Positions 49,968 to 59,648 of a DNA stretch of 64,000 nt are shown piece by piece. A program made the translations under genes and the position numbers. The DNA comes from Thermomonas sp. (GTDB taxonomy: Bacteria; Pseudomonadota; Gammaproteobacteria; Xanthomonadales; Xanthomonadaceae), in NCBI GenBank assembly GCA_016720345.1, contig JADKKV010000006.1:62001-126000 (forward strand). Reading direction: 5' to 3'. Numbering within the stretch: the first letter of the stretch is position 1; every line of letters begins with the position of its first letter. The notes beneath the pieces were generated by a model. It did not search any database, was not told the DNA's origin, and saw only the letters and a list, made by a program, of their open reading frames with translations.

Positions 49968-50801
49968 ATGGCCCTGCGCGCCCCGGTTTCCTTCGAGTTC
50001 TACCCGCCCAAGACCGACGAACAACGCGCGCAGCTCGACCGCAGCGTGCAGCGGCTGAAGGCGCATGCGCCGCAGTTCATGTCGGTCACCTTCGGCGCCG
50101 GCGGCTCGACCCTCAGCCATACCCCGGAAACCGTGCAGCGGCTGCGCAGCGAGCACGGCGTCGCCGGGGTGCCGCACATCACCTGCGTGGGCGGCAGCCG
50201 CGAGGAGATCCGCTCCCTGCTCAAGCTTTACCGCGCGCTGGGGTGCGACCGCGTGGTCGCGCTGCGCGGCGATACCCCGTCCGGCATGGCCCGCAGCGGC
50301 GACCTGCGCTATGCCAGCGAACTGGTCGCGCTGATCCGCGCCGAGCACGGCGACCATTTCCAGGTCGAGGTCGCCGCCTATCCGGAAACCCATCCGCAGG
50401 CCGAGGATGCGCACGCTGACCTGCGCAACTTCAAGACCAAGGTCGATGCCGGCGCCAACGGCGCGATCACCCAGTACTTCTACAACACCGACGCCTATTT
50501 CCGCTTCGTCGACGACGCGCGCGCGCTCGGGATCGACATCCCGATCGTGCCGGGGATCATGCCGATCTCCAATTTCAGCCAGCTCCGGCGTTTTTCCGAA
50601 GCCTGCGGCGCGGAGATCCCGCGCTGGATCGGCCAGCGCATGCGCGCCTATGGCGACGATGCCGACGGCATCCGCGAGTTCGCGGCGGACTGCGTGGCCG
50701 GGCTGTGCCGGCGGCTGCTTGCCGGCGGTGCGCCATCGCTGCACTTCTATACCCTCAACCTGGCCAAGCCGACCCTGAACGTGCTCGCCCGGCTGGATTG
50801 A
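49968..50801 (+). CDS. metF: 5,10-methylenetetrahydrofolate reductase
   Basis: Produces 5-methyl-THF for methionine synthesis with FAD. 277 residues. VSFEFYPPKTDEQ is the family start, FMSVTFGAGGSTLSHT and VALRGDTPSG form the substrate and flavin sites, and QYFYNTDAYFRFVDDARALG and PGIMPISNFSQLRRFSE follow. Starts at ATG 49968 with GGAG. Follows ahcY and is probably part of the SAH-responsive operon, linking homocysteine supply to methyl supply. Confidence 0.97.
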   Translation: MALRAPVSFEFYPPKTDEQRAQLDRSVQRLKAHAPQFMSVTFGAGGSTLSHTPETVQRLRSEHGVAGVPHITCVGGSREEIRSLLKLYRALGCDRVVALRGDTPSGMARSGDLRYASELVALIRAEHGDHFQVEVAAYPETHPQAEDAHADLRNFKTKVDAGANGAITQYFYNTDAYFRFVDDARALGIDIPIVPGIMPISNFSQLRRFSEACGAEIPRWIGQRMRAYGDDADGIREFAADCVAGLCRRLLAGGAPSLHFYTLNLAKPTLNVLARLD

Positions 50802-50901
50802 GCACGGCCTCGCCGGCCGCCGCGATCGCGGTTGCCGGATGCCGCGCCATCGCGGCCGTTCCGCACTTCCTCGATCCGCGCCGCCCGCGTAGGCTGCGCG
50901 C

Positions 50902-51474
50902 ATGCCGCGCCTCGCCTTGTCCTTCCTGCTGCTGCTTGCATGCGCCTTGGCGCCGGACGCGGCAGTGGCGCAGGTGCGCCAGTGCGTCGGCGCCGACGGC
51001 GTGCTGGTCTACAGCGACCGCAAGTGCGAGGACATCGGCGCCCGCGAACGCCCGGCCTTGCCGGCGGCCGAAGGCATCGGCGCCCTGCGGCCTGCGCGCG
51101 GCGGCTGTTCGCGCAGCGTGCAGGACCTGGTGCATGCGCTGGGCAGCGCGCTGCAGGCCGGCGATGCCAACCAGGTCGCAGGGGTCTACGACTGGGCCGG
51201 GATGTCGACCGCCAACGGCTACCGCGTGATGGAACGCCTCGAGGCGATCGCCCGGCGCCCGCTGGTGGACCTGCAGCCGGTGTACGCAGGCGGCGACGAA
51301 TACGGCTTCGACGCGGTGGAGTTCAACGCGGACGGCGAAGTGGTGGGCACGCCGCCGCGCAAGCCGCGCCTGGTCGGCCTGCGCGTCGAACAGACCCTGG
51401 CCGATGGCAGCACGCCCGCGCGCACGGTGTTCGGCCTGCGCCGACACCTCGGCTGCTGGTGGATCCGCCTGTAG
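50902..51474 (+). CDS. Exported protein, DUF4124-like N-terminus
   Basis: 190 residues: signal peptide cut after AVA (residue 23), then QCVGADGVLVYSDRKCEDIG, a short two-Cys strand pattern like DUF4124 domains, followed by a helix and a mixed region with Cys pairs near 74 and 186. Envelope protein of unknown function. TAGGCT at 50890-50895 is exactly six bases before the ATG, which suggests leaderless translation. Confidence 0.72.
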   Translation: MPRLALSFLLLLACALAPDAAVAQVRQCVGADGVLVYSDRKCEDIGARERPALPAAEGIGALRPARGGCSRSVQDLVHALGSALQAGDANQVAGVYDWAGMSTANGYRVMERLEAIARRPLVDLQPVYAGGDEYGFDAVEFNADGEVVGTPPRKPRLVGLRVEQTLADGSTPARTVFGLRRHLGCWWIRL

Positions 51475-51492
51475 GCGAGCGCGCCGCTGCTG

Positions 51493-52599
51493 CTAGCGCA
51501 GCCTGGCCATCCAGCCGTGGCGGTCCGGAACCCGGCCGTACTGGATGTCGGTCAGCTCCCTGCGGATCGCCATGGTGACCTCGCCGGCCGGCGCGTGGAT
51601 GTCGCCCACCGCGAAATCCCTGCCCTTCAGCTCCCCGATCGGGGTGATCACCGCCGCGGTCCCGCACGCGAACACCTCGGTGATGTCGCCCGCCGCCACG
51701 CCCTGCTTCCATTCGTCGATGGACACCTTGCGCTCCTCCACCACCAGGCCGCGATCGCGGGCCAGTTGCAGCACGCTGGCGCGGGTGATGCCTTCGAGGA
51801 TGCTGCCGGACAGCTCCGGCGTGACGATCCGGCCATCCCGGTGGACCAGGAACACGTTCATGCCGCCGAGTTCCTCCAGGTACCTGCCTTCGACCGGATC
51901 GAGGAACAGCACCTGCGAGCAGCCTTGCGCATGCGCCTCCTGCTGCGGCAACAGCGAGGCGGCATAGTTGCCGCCGCACTTGGCCGCGCCGGTGCCGCCC
52001 TTGGCCGCGCGCGCGTAGTCCTCGGACAACCAGATCGACACCGGCGCCACGCCCCTGGCGAAGTACGCGCCGGCGGGGCTGGCGATCACGAAGTAGGCCG
52101 CCGCCTGCGCCGGGCGCACGCCGAGGAAGGCCTCGGTCGCGATCATGAAGGGACGGAAGTAGAGGCTGCTCTCCGGCGCCGACGGCACCCACGCGTGGTC
52201 GACGGCGATCAGCTGGCGCAGCGATTCGGTGAACTCGGCCACCGGCAACTGCGGCAGGGTCAGGCGCGCGGCGGAGCGTTGCAGGCGCTGGCCGTTGGCG
52301 TCGGGTCGGAACGTCCAGACCGAGCCGTCGGCGTGGCGATAGGCCTTGATGCCTTCGAAGATCTCCTGCCCGTAATGCAGCACCGCCGCGGCCGGATCCA
52401 GCACCAGCGGGCCGTAGGCGTGGACCTGCGCATCGTGCCAGCCCTGCGCCTTGTCCCACTGGATGGCGACCATGTGGTCGGTGAAATGCCTGCCGAAGCC
52501 GAGATCGCCTTCGAGGATCGCCGCCCGCTGCGCGTCGCTGCGGGCATGGTCGGAAAGCGCGACCCGGTAGGCCAGCGGTGCGGAAGCAGGGGCAGTCAT
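51493..52599 (-). CDS. ilvE: Branched-chain amino acid aminotransferase
   Basis: Final transamination of valine, leucine and isoleucine synthesis with PLP. 368 residues, group with [23 protein letters not shown], the presumed PLP lysine K207 in [12 protein letters not shown], and [11 protein letters not shown] followed by [17 protein letters not shown] (phosphate and substrate contacts). This is the longer type (like eukaryotic BCAT and many Actinobacteria), not the 309-residue E. coli IlvE type. Monocistronic on the minus strand. Confidence 0.95.
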   Translation of the reverse strand: MTAPASAPLAYRVALSDHARSDAQRAAILEGDLGFGRHFTDHMVAIQWDKAQGWHDAQVHAYGPLVLDPAAAVLHYGQEIFEGIKAYRHADGSVWTFRPDANGQRLQRSAARLTLPQLPVAEFTESLRQLIAVDHAWVPSAPESSLYFRPFMIATEAFLGVRPAQAAAYFVIASPAGAYFARGVAPVSIWLSEDYARAAKGGTGAAKCGGNYAASLLPQQEAHAQGCSQVLFLDPVEGRYLEELGGMNVFLVHRDGRIVTPELSGSILEGITRASVLQLARDRGLVVEERKVSIDEWKQGVAAGDITEVFACGTAAVITPIGELKGRDFAVGDIHAPAGEVTMAIRRELTDIQYGRVPDRHGWMARLR

Positions 52600-52674
52600 G
52601 CAGGAATCCTTGGCGACGGTGCATGCGCATTATGCCGCCGAAGCCGCCGGCAGGATCGCGCCACGCCCGGACCG

Positions 52675-54024
52675 CTAGGCCGGCGGCTGCGCGAACCGCA
52701 GGGTGGCGACCACCCCGCGCTGCTCGCCCGGCCGCACATGCACGTCCCAGCCGTACAGCGCGCACAGGCGACGCACGATCGACAGGCCGATGCCGCCGCC
52801 CTGCGAATGCCCGGCATGGGTGCCGCGGTAGCCGCGCTCGAACAGCCTGGCGGCATCCTCCGCGCTGAGACCGGGACCGGAATCGATCACGTCCACCGCG
52901 TTGTCGTGCAGGCGCACGATCACCGCGCCGCTCTGGGTGTACTTCACCGCGTTGCCGATCAGGTTGCCAAGCGCCACCGACACCGCCGACTCCGGCGCAT
53001 CCACCACCAGCCTCGGCGCCCCGTCCAGCAGCAATTCCAGCGGCTTGCCGCCGAGCTGGGCGCGATGGCTGTCCAGCAGCTGCTGCGCGACCTTCGCCAC
53101 GTCGCAGGCACCGACCGCGCGCTCGTTGCGCGAGAGCAGCAGCAGGGCGCTGATCAGGTCGGTGCATTGCTGTTCGGCGCGCTGGATGCGCTGCAGCCGG
53201 GTCCGCGTGCGGTCGTCCACGTCCGGCTTCGACAGCAGCAGTTCGACCGCGCCGCGGATCACCGCCAGCGGGGTGCGCAGCTCATGGCTGACGTCGGCGT
53301 TGAACTCGCGGTCGCGCTGCACCACGTCGGTCAGGCGTTCCGAATAATCGTCCAGCGCCTTCGCCAGCTCGCCCACCTCGTCGCGCGCGAAATGCGGCGC
53401 CAGCGCTTCGGGGTCGGAACTGACGCCGCTGCGGCGCAACCGTCGCGCCAGTTCCGAAACCGGCGCCATCACCCGCGAGGCGGACCACCAGCCCAGCAAC
53501 AGCGAGAACAGGGTGAACACCGGCACCACGACGTACAGCGCCCGCTCGAATTTCTCGGTGCGGCGCACGCTTTCCTGCATGTCGTAGGCAAGGAAGAACC
53601 AGGTATCCGGCGTCTTGCGCACCGCCAGCTTGTAGGCGAACGGCGAGCCATCCTCGTTGCGGCCGGTCACCGGATGGATGCCGTCGCCCAGCCTGTACCA
53701 GTCCGGCTGGTCGTCCTTCAGCGATTCGAACTTCTCGCGCGACACCACGCGCCCGTACATCTGCTGCACCGGCAGGTCGATCTGCCGGCCACCGCTGTTG
53801 TAGTAGCGCTGCGAGTACGCATTGATGTTGCGGTTCATCAGGTCGGTGATCATGTCCTCCTCGACCCGGCCGCGGACCCAGTTGGTCGCGAACGCGAGCA
53901 GCAGGGTCAGGCTCAGGCCCAGCAGGGCGAACGACAGGATGATGCGGGTACGCAGCCGCCTTCGCGCACGCGGCGCGCGGCGGATCGCGGGGCGCGGCTC
54001 GGGCGAGGCGTCAGCCTTCGGCAT
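52675..54024 (-). CDS. Sensor histidine kinase
   Basis: 449 residues. Membrane helices at about 28-48 and 162-182 flank a periplasmic sensor of about 110 residues. HAMP at about 182-236, then HisKA with FNADVSHELRTPLAV (H247) and an HATPase with GNLIGNAVKYT, DSGPGLSAEDAARLFERGYRG and GGGIGLSIVRRL. It overlaps the response-regulator gene by 14 bases, so the two are one system (PhoPQ/QseBC-like layout). The signal is unknown. Confidence 0.93.
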   Translation of the reverse strand: MPKADASPEPRPAIRRAPRARRRLRTRIILSFALLGLSLTLLLAFATNWVRGRVEEDMITDLMNRNINAYSQRYYNSGGRQIDLPVQQMYGRVVSREKFESLKDDQPDWYRLGDGIHPVTGRNEDGSPFAYKLAVRKTPDTWFFLAYDMQESVRRTEKFERALYVVVPVFTLFSLLLGWWSASRVMAPVSELARRLRRSGVSSDPEALAPHFARDEVGELAKALDDYSERLTDVVQRDREFNADVSHELRTPLAVIRGAVELLLSKPDVDDRTRTRLQRIQRAEQQCTDLISALLLLSRNERAVGACDVAKVAQQLLDSHRAQLGGKPLELLLDGAPRLVVDAPESAVSVALGNLIGNAVKYTQSGAVIVRLHDNAVDVIDSGPGLSAEDAARLFERGYRGTHAGHSQGGGIGLSIVRRLCALYGWDVHVRPGEQRGVVATLRFAQPPA

Positions 54025-54694
54025 CGGGCGGTGCGATCCGGTAGCCGATGCCGTGCCGGGTCTGGATCATCGGGGTGGCGAACGGCTTGTCCACCATCGC
54101 GCGCAGGCCGTGGATGTGCACCCGCAGCGAATCCGAATCGGGCAATTCCTCGCCCCACACCCGGGTTTCCAGGTCCTGCCGGGTGACCACCGCGGGAGAG
54201 GCCTCCATCAGCGACTGCAGGATCTTCAGCGCGGTCGGGTTGAGTTGCAGCAACTTGCCTTCGCGCCGCACCTCGAGGGTGTCGAGGTTGAATTCGAGTT
54301 CGCCCACGTTGAGGATCCGCGCCTGCGGGCCGCGGCCGCGGCGGGCCAGCGCATTCAACCGCACGTCCACTTCCTGCAGCGCGAACGGCTTGATCAGGTA
54401 ATCGTCGGCACCGGAGTCGAACCCGGCCAGCTTGTTCTCCAGCGAATCGCGCGCGGTCAGCATCAGCACCGGGGTCTGCTTGCGGCCCTCGCCGCGCAGC
54501 TTGCGGCAGACTTCCAGCCCGTCCATCCCGGGCAGGTTGAGGTCGAGCACGATCGCGTCGAAATCGTGCACCACCGCCAGGTGCAGGCCGGTCACGCCAT
54601 CGGCGGCGAAATCCACGACATGGCCCTGGTCCTCGAGGTAGTCGCCGAGGTTGGCGGCGATGTCGGGATTGTCTTCGATGACGAGGATGCGCAT
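54011..54694 (-). CDS. OmpR/PhoP-family response regulator
   Basis: 227 residues. Receiver with acidic pocket (ED at 7-8), phospho-acceptor D51 in IVLDLNLPGMDG and Lys in YLIKPF. The C-terminal winged helix ends GIGYRIAPPDAEG with the recognition helix in DSDSLRVHIHGLRAMV. Start at ATG 54694; longer in-frame starts are not supported. Partner of the overlapping histidine kinase. Target genes unknown. Confidence 0.94.
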   Translation of the reverse strand: MRILVIEDNPDIAANLGDYLEDQGHVVDFAADGVTGLHLAVVHDFDAIVLDLNLPGMDGLEVCRKLRGEGRKQTPVLMLTARDSLENKLAGFDSGADDYLIKPFALQEVDVRLNALARRGRGPQARILNVGELEFNLDTLEVRREGKLLQLNPTALKILQSLMEASPAVVTRQDLETRVWGEELPDSDSLRVHIHGLRAMVDKPFATPMIQTRHGIGYRIAPPDAEG

Positions 54695-54802
54695 GCGTTC
54701 ATTCCTTGCGGCGAGGGCCACGGGCTTGGCTATGACCGGATCCCGTTGCCGGGGTTCCCGGATTCTGGCATAGCGGCGCCGGGATGGCCGCCCCGGGTGC
54801 CG

Positions 54803-54837
54803 GACAAACGAAGGCCCAGGCGCGTGGCGCCTGGGCC
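54803..54837 (-). terminator. Rho-independent terminator of rimK
   Basis: Perfect 11-bp stem GGCCCAGGCGC / GCGCCTGGGCC with a 3-base loop, followed on the minus strand by TTCGTTTGT. It lies 91 bases after the rimK stop and before the response-regulator gene. Confidence 0.85.
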
Positions 54838-54928
54838 CGAAACGACTGACAAGGTTCACAACTGCCCTGCGCGGCCCACCCCGGGGGAAGTGAAGCGGGA
54901 CCGCGGGGGAACGTTACACCCGCATCGA

Positions 54929-55846
54929 TTAAGAATCCGTCAAATCCCCGTTGCGCGGATGTTTCCGCGGCGGCTCGGCCGGCGCCGCCACGTGTTCGAT
55001 GATGCAGCCGGCGACATCCACCCCGGTCGCCTCCTCGATGCCCTCCAGCCCCGGCGAGGAGTTCACCTCCAGCACCAGCGGGCCGCGCTTGCTGCGGATC
55101 AGGTCAACGCCGGCCACGCCCAGCCCGAGCACCTTGGCCGCGCGCACCGCGGTCGCGATCTCGGCCTTGGTCGCACGCACCGCCTTCGCGCTGCCGCCGC
55201 GATGCAGGTTGGAGCGGAAATCGCCCTTCGGCGCCTGCCTGCGCATCGCCGCGACCACCCTGTCGCCGACCACGAAGCAGCGCAGGTCCGCGCCCTTCGC
55301 CTCGGCGATGAATTCCTGCACCAGGAAATGCGCGTACAGGCCGCGCAGGGTCTCGATCACCCCGCGCGATGCCGACAGTTTCTCGGTCAGCATCACCCCG
55401 GCGCCCTGGGTGCCCTCGTTGAGCTTGATCACGTGCGGCGGCGGGCCGAGCATCGACAGCAGGTCGCCGGTGTCGTCCGGGTTGTCGCCGAACACGGTCA
55501 CCGGCAGGCCGATCCCCTGCGCGGCCAGCAACTGGTGGCAGCGCAGCTTGTCGCGCGCGCGCGCGATCGCCGCCGCGCTGTTCGGGGTATAGCTGCCCAT
55601 CAGTTCGAACTGGCGCAGCACCGCGCAGCCGTAGCGGGTGACCGAGGCACCGATGCGCGGCACCACCGCGTGGTAGCCGGCGATCTGCGCGCCCTTGTAG
55701 CGCATCTCGAAGCCTTCGGTGCTGATCCGCATGTAGCAGCGCAGCGGATCCAGCACGCGCACGCTGTGGCCACGCTCGCGCGCGGCTTCGACCAGGCGCC
55801 TGGTCGAATACAGCTTGCTGTTGCGGGACAGGATCGCCAGTTTCAT
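54929..55846 (-). CDS. rimK: Glutamate ligase RimK (ATP-grasp)
   Basis: Adds glutamate residues to the C-terminus of ribosomal protein S6. 305 residues. N-terminal [21 protein letters not shown]-grasp region with [38 protein letters not shown] and the metal site [17 protein letters not shown]. The RimB-like protease gene lies 22 bases upstream on the same strand. Together they resemble the rim operon of Pseudomonas, in which RimB modulates RimK activity. Confidence 0.95.
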   Translation of the reverse strand: MKLAILSRNSKLYSTRRLVEAARERGHSVRVLDPLRCYMRISTEGFEMRYKGAQIAGYHAVVPRIGASVTRYGCAVLRQFELMGSYTPNSAAAIARARDKLRCHQLLAAQGIGLPVTVFGDNPDDTGDLLSMLGPPPHVIKLNEGTQGAGVMLTEKLSASRGVIETLRGLYAHFLVQEFIAEAKGADLRCFVVGDRVVAAMRRQAPKGDFRSNLHRGGSAKAVRATKAEIATAVRAAKVLGLGVAGVDLIRSKRGPLVLEVNSSPGLEGIEEATGVDVAGCIIEHVAAPAEPPRKHPRNGDLTDS

Positions 55847-55868
55847 GCAGGCCTTCTCGTGTGGTGCT

Positions 55869-56327
55869 TCAAACGTCGCCCGCGGGCGGCAGCGGCCGGT
55901 GCCCGCGACGGCGGCGGTGCAGGAACGAGCCCGCGGGATCGACCGTGAACGCGTCCGCCAGCGCGGTGCGCCCGAGCAGCAGCGGGAACCGCATCCCGCA
56001 ACGATCCGACAGGTTCATTTCAATTTCGCGTTCGATCCCGGCCAAGCGCAGCCGGGTCCGCACGAACACGCGCGCGGTCCGGTGCCCGCCGGAATCGGTC
56101 ACCAGGCGTTCGTCCACGATCGCCGCCGCGGCCTCCACCTCGCCGGCATGCGCCCTCGGCAACAGCACGAAGCCCACCCACGGCGCGCCGGCATCGACGA
56201 ACCGCCATTGCCGCTCCACGTGCAGGGCCGAGCTGCGCGCACCGGTGTCGACCTTGGCGCGCAGGCGCGGCAGGCCCAGTTCGGGCAGGGCCGCCCATTC
56301 ACGCCAACCGACCGCGATCGCCGCCAT
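55869..56327 (-). CDS. RimB-like retropepsin-fold protease (DUF785)
   Basis: About 152 residues from the ATG near 56327. The aspartic-protease-like signature [12 protein letters not shown] (D-T-G-A) is followed by paired strands and [18 protein letters not shown], as in the ATP-grasp-associated RimB/RimK-linked protease family. Immediately upstream of rimK and probably in its operon. The longer open frame to 56396 is rejected because it crosses the tRNA-Gly terminator. Confidence 0.85.
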   Translation of the reverse strand: MAAIAVGWREWAALPELGLPRLRAKVDTGARSSALHVERQWRFVDAGAPWVGFVLLPRAHAGEVEAAAAIVDERLVTDSGGHRTARVFVRTRLRLAGIEREIEMNLSDRCGMRFPLLLGRTALADAFTVDPAGSFLHRRRRGHRPLPPAGDV

Positions 56328-56341
56328 CCGTGCCCTCGCCT

Positions 56342-56381
56342 GCAAAACGAAACGGCGGCATTCCGTTGGAATACCGCCGTT
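56342..56381 (-). terminator. Rho-independent terminator of tRNA-Gly
   Basis: Minus strand 14-bp stem AACGGCGGTATTCC / GGAATGCCGCCGTT (one G-T pair), loop AAC, followed by TCGTTTTG. Located between the tRNA and the RimB-like gene, so the protease-rimK operon starts downstream. Confidence 0.88.
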
Positions 56382-56404
56382 GGCTTGCCTCACCAATCCG
56401 GAGT

Positions 56405-56478
56405 TGGAGCGGGTGAAGGGAATCGAACCCTCGTCAGTTGCTTGGGAAGCAACAGCTCTGCCATTGAGCTACACCCGC
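56405..56478 (-). tRNA. tRNA-Gly (anticodon CCC)
   Basis: Cloverleaf on the minus strand: acceptor GCGGGTG / CACCCGC, D-arm GCTCAATGGCAGAGC, anticodon arm GTTGC-TTCCCAA-GCAAC (anticodon CCC, reads GGG), T-arm with GGTTCGATTCC, discriminator T and an encoded CCA. A terminator follows. Confidence 0.97.
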
Positions 56479-56551
56479 GATCGCGCCAAGTCTAGTCCGC
56501 GTGGCGCGGGCGATGCAACGCGCGCAGGGGCGCGCCGCACCGCCGGATCGA

Positions 56552-58420
56552 TCAGAAGCTGCTGCCCACGCTCAGGAAGAAGGTCGTGTCATCGGCACCC
56601 TTCTGGCCCACGCTCAGGCTGGCGCCGGCATTGGCGTCCAGGCCCATCACTTTGGTCCGCAAGCCGAACACGAGCGTGCCGAAGGTGTCGTCGTATTCCA
56701 GGCCCGGCACCGCGTACGGCAGGCTGCCCGGCATCGACTGCGCCTGCGCGAAGGCCTGCTCCGGCGCCTCCTCGAACTCGCGGTCCCAGGTGATCTGCGC
56801 ATACGGCTGCAGGTGCTCATTGATCGAGTAGCTGGCCTGCCAGCCGACGCTGCCGATCAGCGAGTCGAAGTCCTGCTCCGGATACGCCAGCGAGGTGGAC
56901 AGGGTCGGGTCGGTCTCGGCGTAGCCGTCGATCGAGATCTGCTGCGACAGCAGCGACAGCACCGGGCCGTGGCGCAGGGCGCCGTGCTCGAATTCCCAGC
57001 CGGCGCTGGCGCCGATGCTCAGGTTGTCGCCGTCCGGCGAGCCACTGTGCACGCGGGTCGCGGGGCCGAGCGGGACGACGCGGTCGACATCGAAGCCGAC
57101 ATCGGTCCAGGCCAGCTGGGCGTTCGCCCACAGCCCGTCGCCGCGCCAGCCGACGAAGCCGCCAAGGCCGGCATCGGTCTGCTGGAACTCGCCGCGATCT
57201 TCGCCGAAGTCGTTGTTCTGGCGGCCATAGCCGGCGAACGCGCCATAGACAAGGTTGCCGCTGGTCCAGCCGATCCCGAACGAGGCGGCCGGGCCGATGC
57301 CGTCATAGCGGTACGGCGCCTCGTAGCGCTGCTGGTCGCCGCGCACGTCGGCCCACCAGCGCATGCCGTCTTCCTTGCCGAAGCTGGCGATCGCGCCATC
57401 CACCATCTGCGCGCGGGCACGGCCGATGACGGTTTCGGAATGGGGCAGCAGGGCGATCTGGCGCGGGCCCTCGATCACCGAAATGGCGAAGTCGGCCAGC
57501 GCCTCGTGCGCGGCGGCGGTGGGATGCACGCCGTCAGCGAACAGGTAGCTGGAGCCGCCAGGCACGGTCGACAACGGGCTGCAGAACAGCGAGGACCCGC
57601 CGGCCGGCGGCGGCTGGACGGCGCAGGCCTTGCCGCTGACGTTGGTGATGCCGTACGCGCCCGGGTTCGCCACCACTTCCTGCAGGAAATGGAACGTATC
57701 CAGTGGAATGACCCGCAGGTTCGACGAAGCCAGGCTGCTGAACAGCGCGTTGTTGTAGGCGCTCGTCAGCGCGGTGCCCTGCGCCATGGCGGCCGCCCCA
57801 CCGGCACGCGAGTCGGGCGTCAGGCCGAGGTCGGGCAAGGTTGGCACCAGGATGTACTGCGCGCCCGCGCTGGTCAGTGCACCCACCAGGCCAACCTGCG
57901 CGGTGACCGCGGCACCGATGATCTGCTGGGCCTGCGACGGGTTCGCCTGCACTGCGAACAGGTCGTTGGCACCACCCCACACGGTGTACAGCGCGTTCCG
58001 GTCCACCGTATTGCCGGCACTCAGGTAGCGCGCGTACTGGGCGGCCAGCGACGGCGTGTAGCCAAGCCCGCCCGCGTAGCTGGTGCCGGTGCGCGCACCG
58101 CCAACGGCCCAGTTGTTGCCACTGGCAAGGGTCGGGTTGGCGGTCATGTTGCCGGTCCACGCAGCCTGGGCATTGCTGCCGTAGTAGTCGGCCAGGTACT
58201 GCGACCAGACGTAGTTCGGGTTGTTGGTGAACTGGCCGATGGTGGCGCCGTTCGGCCCGACCATCTGGATCAGCAGCGGACGGAAGTAGCCGCCATCGGT
58301 GAGGCTGTCACCGAAGAAGATGGTCTTGGTGAACGGCGAGTCGGATGCCTGCACGGCGGCCGGCAGGGCGGCCAGTGCCAACGCAGCGGCCAGCAGGGAA
58401 TGACGGAACTTGGCTTTCAT
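56552..58420 (-). CDS. GDSL-family autotransporter esterase (EstA/ApeE type)
   Basis: 622 residues. Signal peptide to about residue 25, passenger with nucleophile S39 in FFGDSLTDGG, oxyanion Asn in WGGANDLF and catalytic pair FADGVHPTAAAH; then an autotransporter beta-barrel from about 330 to the end (terminal FLSVGSSF). Secreted type V esterase that stays surface-displayed, hydrolysing lipids or acetylated compounds. ATG 58420 with AGAGGA upstream. In Pseudomonas EstA affects rhamnolipids and motility; similar roles here are conjecture. Confidence 0.93.
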   Translation of the reverse strand: MKAKFRHSLLAAALALAALPAAVQASDSPFTKTIFFGDSLTDGGYFRPLLIQMVGPNGATIGQFTNNPNYVWSQYLADYYGSNAQAAWTGNMTANPTLASGNNWAVGGARTGTSYAGGLGYTPSLAAQYARYLSAGNTVDRNALYTVWGGANDLFAVQANPSQAQQIIGAAVTAQVGLVGALTSAGAQYILVPTLPDLGLTPDSRAGGAAAMAQGTALTSAYNNALFSSLASSNLRVIPLDTFHFLQEVVANPGAYGITNVSGKACAVQPPPAGGSSLFCSPLSTVPGGSSYLFADGVHPTAAAHEALADFAISVIEGPRQIALLPHSETVIGRARAQMVDGAIASFGKEDGMRWWADVRGDQQRYEAPYRYDGIGPAASFGIGWTSGNLVYGAFAGYGRQNNDFGEDRGEFQQTDAGLGGFVGWRGDGLWANAQLAWTDVGFDVDRVVPLGPATRVHSGSPDGDNLSIGASAGWEFEHGALRHGPVLSLLSQQISIDGYAETDPTLSTSLAYPEQDFDSLIGSVGWQASYSINEHLQPYAQITWDREFEEAPEQAFAQAQSMPGSLPYAVPGLEYDDTFGTLVFGLRTKVMGLDANAGASLSVGQKGADDTTFFLSVGSSF

Positions 58421-58549
58421 CGTGGAGTCCTCTGGGTGTGCGCCGACAGTACGACAGCGAATGGTGCCGATGGTTTCACGAAATCGTAACGGTCACAAGT
58501 CGCAGCGCCGCAGCCAGCGGCGAGCGCCGAAACAGGCGAAAATCCGCCC

Positions 58550-58750
58550 ATGCGAATCCTCATCAATGGCGAGCCGCGCCAACTCCCCGCCGGCAGCACC
58601 CTCGTCGACCTGCTCGACGCGGAGGGCCTGGGCGAACGCCGGGTGGCGGTCGAAGTGAATGGCGGCATCGTCCCGCGCAGCGCGCATGCCGGGCACCAGT
58701 TGCACGCGGGCGACCGGGTGGAGATCGTGCACGCACTGGGCGGAGGCTGA
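58550..58750 (+). CDS. thiS: Sulfur carrier protein ThiS
   Basis: 66 residues, ubiquitin-like fold, ending ALGGG: the C-terminal Gly-Gly is adenylated and thiocarboxylated to give sulfur for the thiazole of thiamine. Upstream of thiG by 102 bases. A GAAAAT at 58538-58543 is six bases before the ATG, consistent with a leaderless mRNA. No TPP riboswitch is seen. Confidence 0.95.
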   Translation: MRILINGEPRQLPAGSTLVDLLDAEGLGERRVAVEVNGGIVPRSAHAGHQLHAGDRVEIVHALGGG

Positions 58751-58852
58751 GCCGAGGGCGGGCGTGGCGCTGGTTCGCGCCGCGGCGGCCCGGTCCCGGC
58801 GACGGCCATCGGGCGGGCGAACATGCGCCGTTGCATCGGCGATAATCCGCCG

Positions 58853-59647
58853 ATGACTGCCATCTCCCCGCACGACCCGCTGGTGATCGCCGGCAAGCCC
58901 TACGCCTCGCGCCTGCTTACCGGCACCGGCAAGTTCCAGGACCTGGACGAAACCCGCCGCGCCACCGAAGCCGCCGGCGCGCAGATCGTCACCGTCGCGA
59001 TCCGCCGCACGAACATCGGCCAGGACCCGGGTGAGCCGAACCTGCTCGACGTGCTGCCGCCGGACCGCTACACGATCCTGCCCAACACCGCCGGTTGCTA
59101 CACCGCCGAGGACGCGGTGCGCACATGCCGGCTGGCGCGCGAACTGCTGGATGGCCACCGCCTGGTCAAGCTCGAGGTGCTGGGCGATGCCAGGACCCTG
59201 TACCCCGACGTGGTCGCGACCCTGGCCGCGGCGGAAACCCTGGTCGGCGACGGCTTCGACGTGATGGTCTACACCAGCGACGATCCGATCCTGTGCAAGC
59301 GGCTGGAGGACATCGGCTGCGTGGCGGTGATGCCGCTGGCGGCGCCGATCGGCTCCGGGCTGGGCATCCAGAACCGCTACAACCTGCTGGAGATCGTCGA
59401 GAACGCGAAGGTGCCGATCATCGTCGATGCCGGCGTCGGTACCGCCTCCGACGCGGCGATCGCGATGGAACTCGGCTGCGACGGGGTGCTGATGAACACC
59501 GCGATCGCCGGTGCCCGCGACCCGGTGCTGATGGCGCATGCGATGAAACTGGCGGTGGAAGCCGGACGCGCCGCGTTCAAGGCCGGGCGCATCCCGCGCA
59601 AGCGCTTCGCGTCCGCGTCCTCGCCGGTCGACGGGCTGATCGGCTGA
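58853..59647 (+). CDS. thiG: Thiazole synthase ThiG
   Basis: Builds the thiazole phosphate of thiamine from deoxyxylulose phosphate, iminoglycine and ThiS-thiocarboxylate. 264 residues, TIM barrel. [11 protein letters not shown], Schiff-base K106 in [24 protein letters not shown] (phosphate site) and [20 protein letters not shown] 58853 lies six bases after GATAAT, so it may be transcribed from its own leaderless promoter. One base before the next gene, trmB. Confidence 0.97.
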   Translation: MTAISPHDPLVIAGKPYASRLLTGTGKFQDLDETRRATEAAGAQIVTVAIRRTNIGQDPGEPNLLDVLPPDRYTILPNTAGCYTAEDAVRTCRLARELLDGHRLVKLEVLGDARTLYPDVVATLAAAETLVGDGFDVMVYTSDDPILCKRLEDIGCVAVMPLAAPIGSGLGIQNRYNLLEIVENAKVPIIVDAGVGTASDAAIAMELGCDGVLMNTAIAGARDPVLMAHAMKLAVEAGRAAFKAGRIPRKRFASASSPVDGLIG

Positions 59648-59648
59648 G

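Noticed and set aside
58421-58549. TPP riboswitch upstream of thiS
   Set aside because: The short region lacks the CTGAGA core and the necessary helices.
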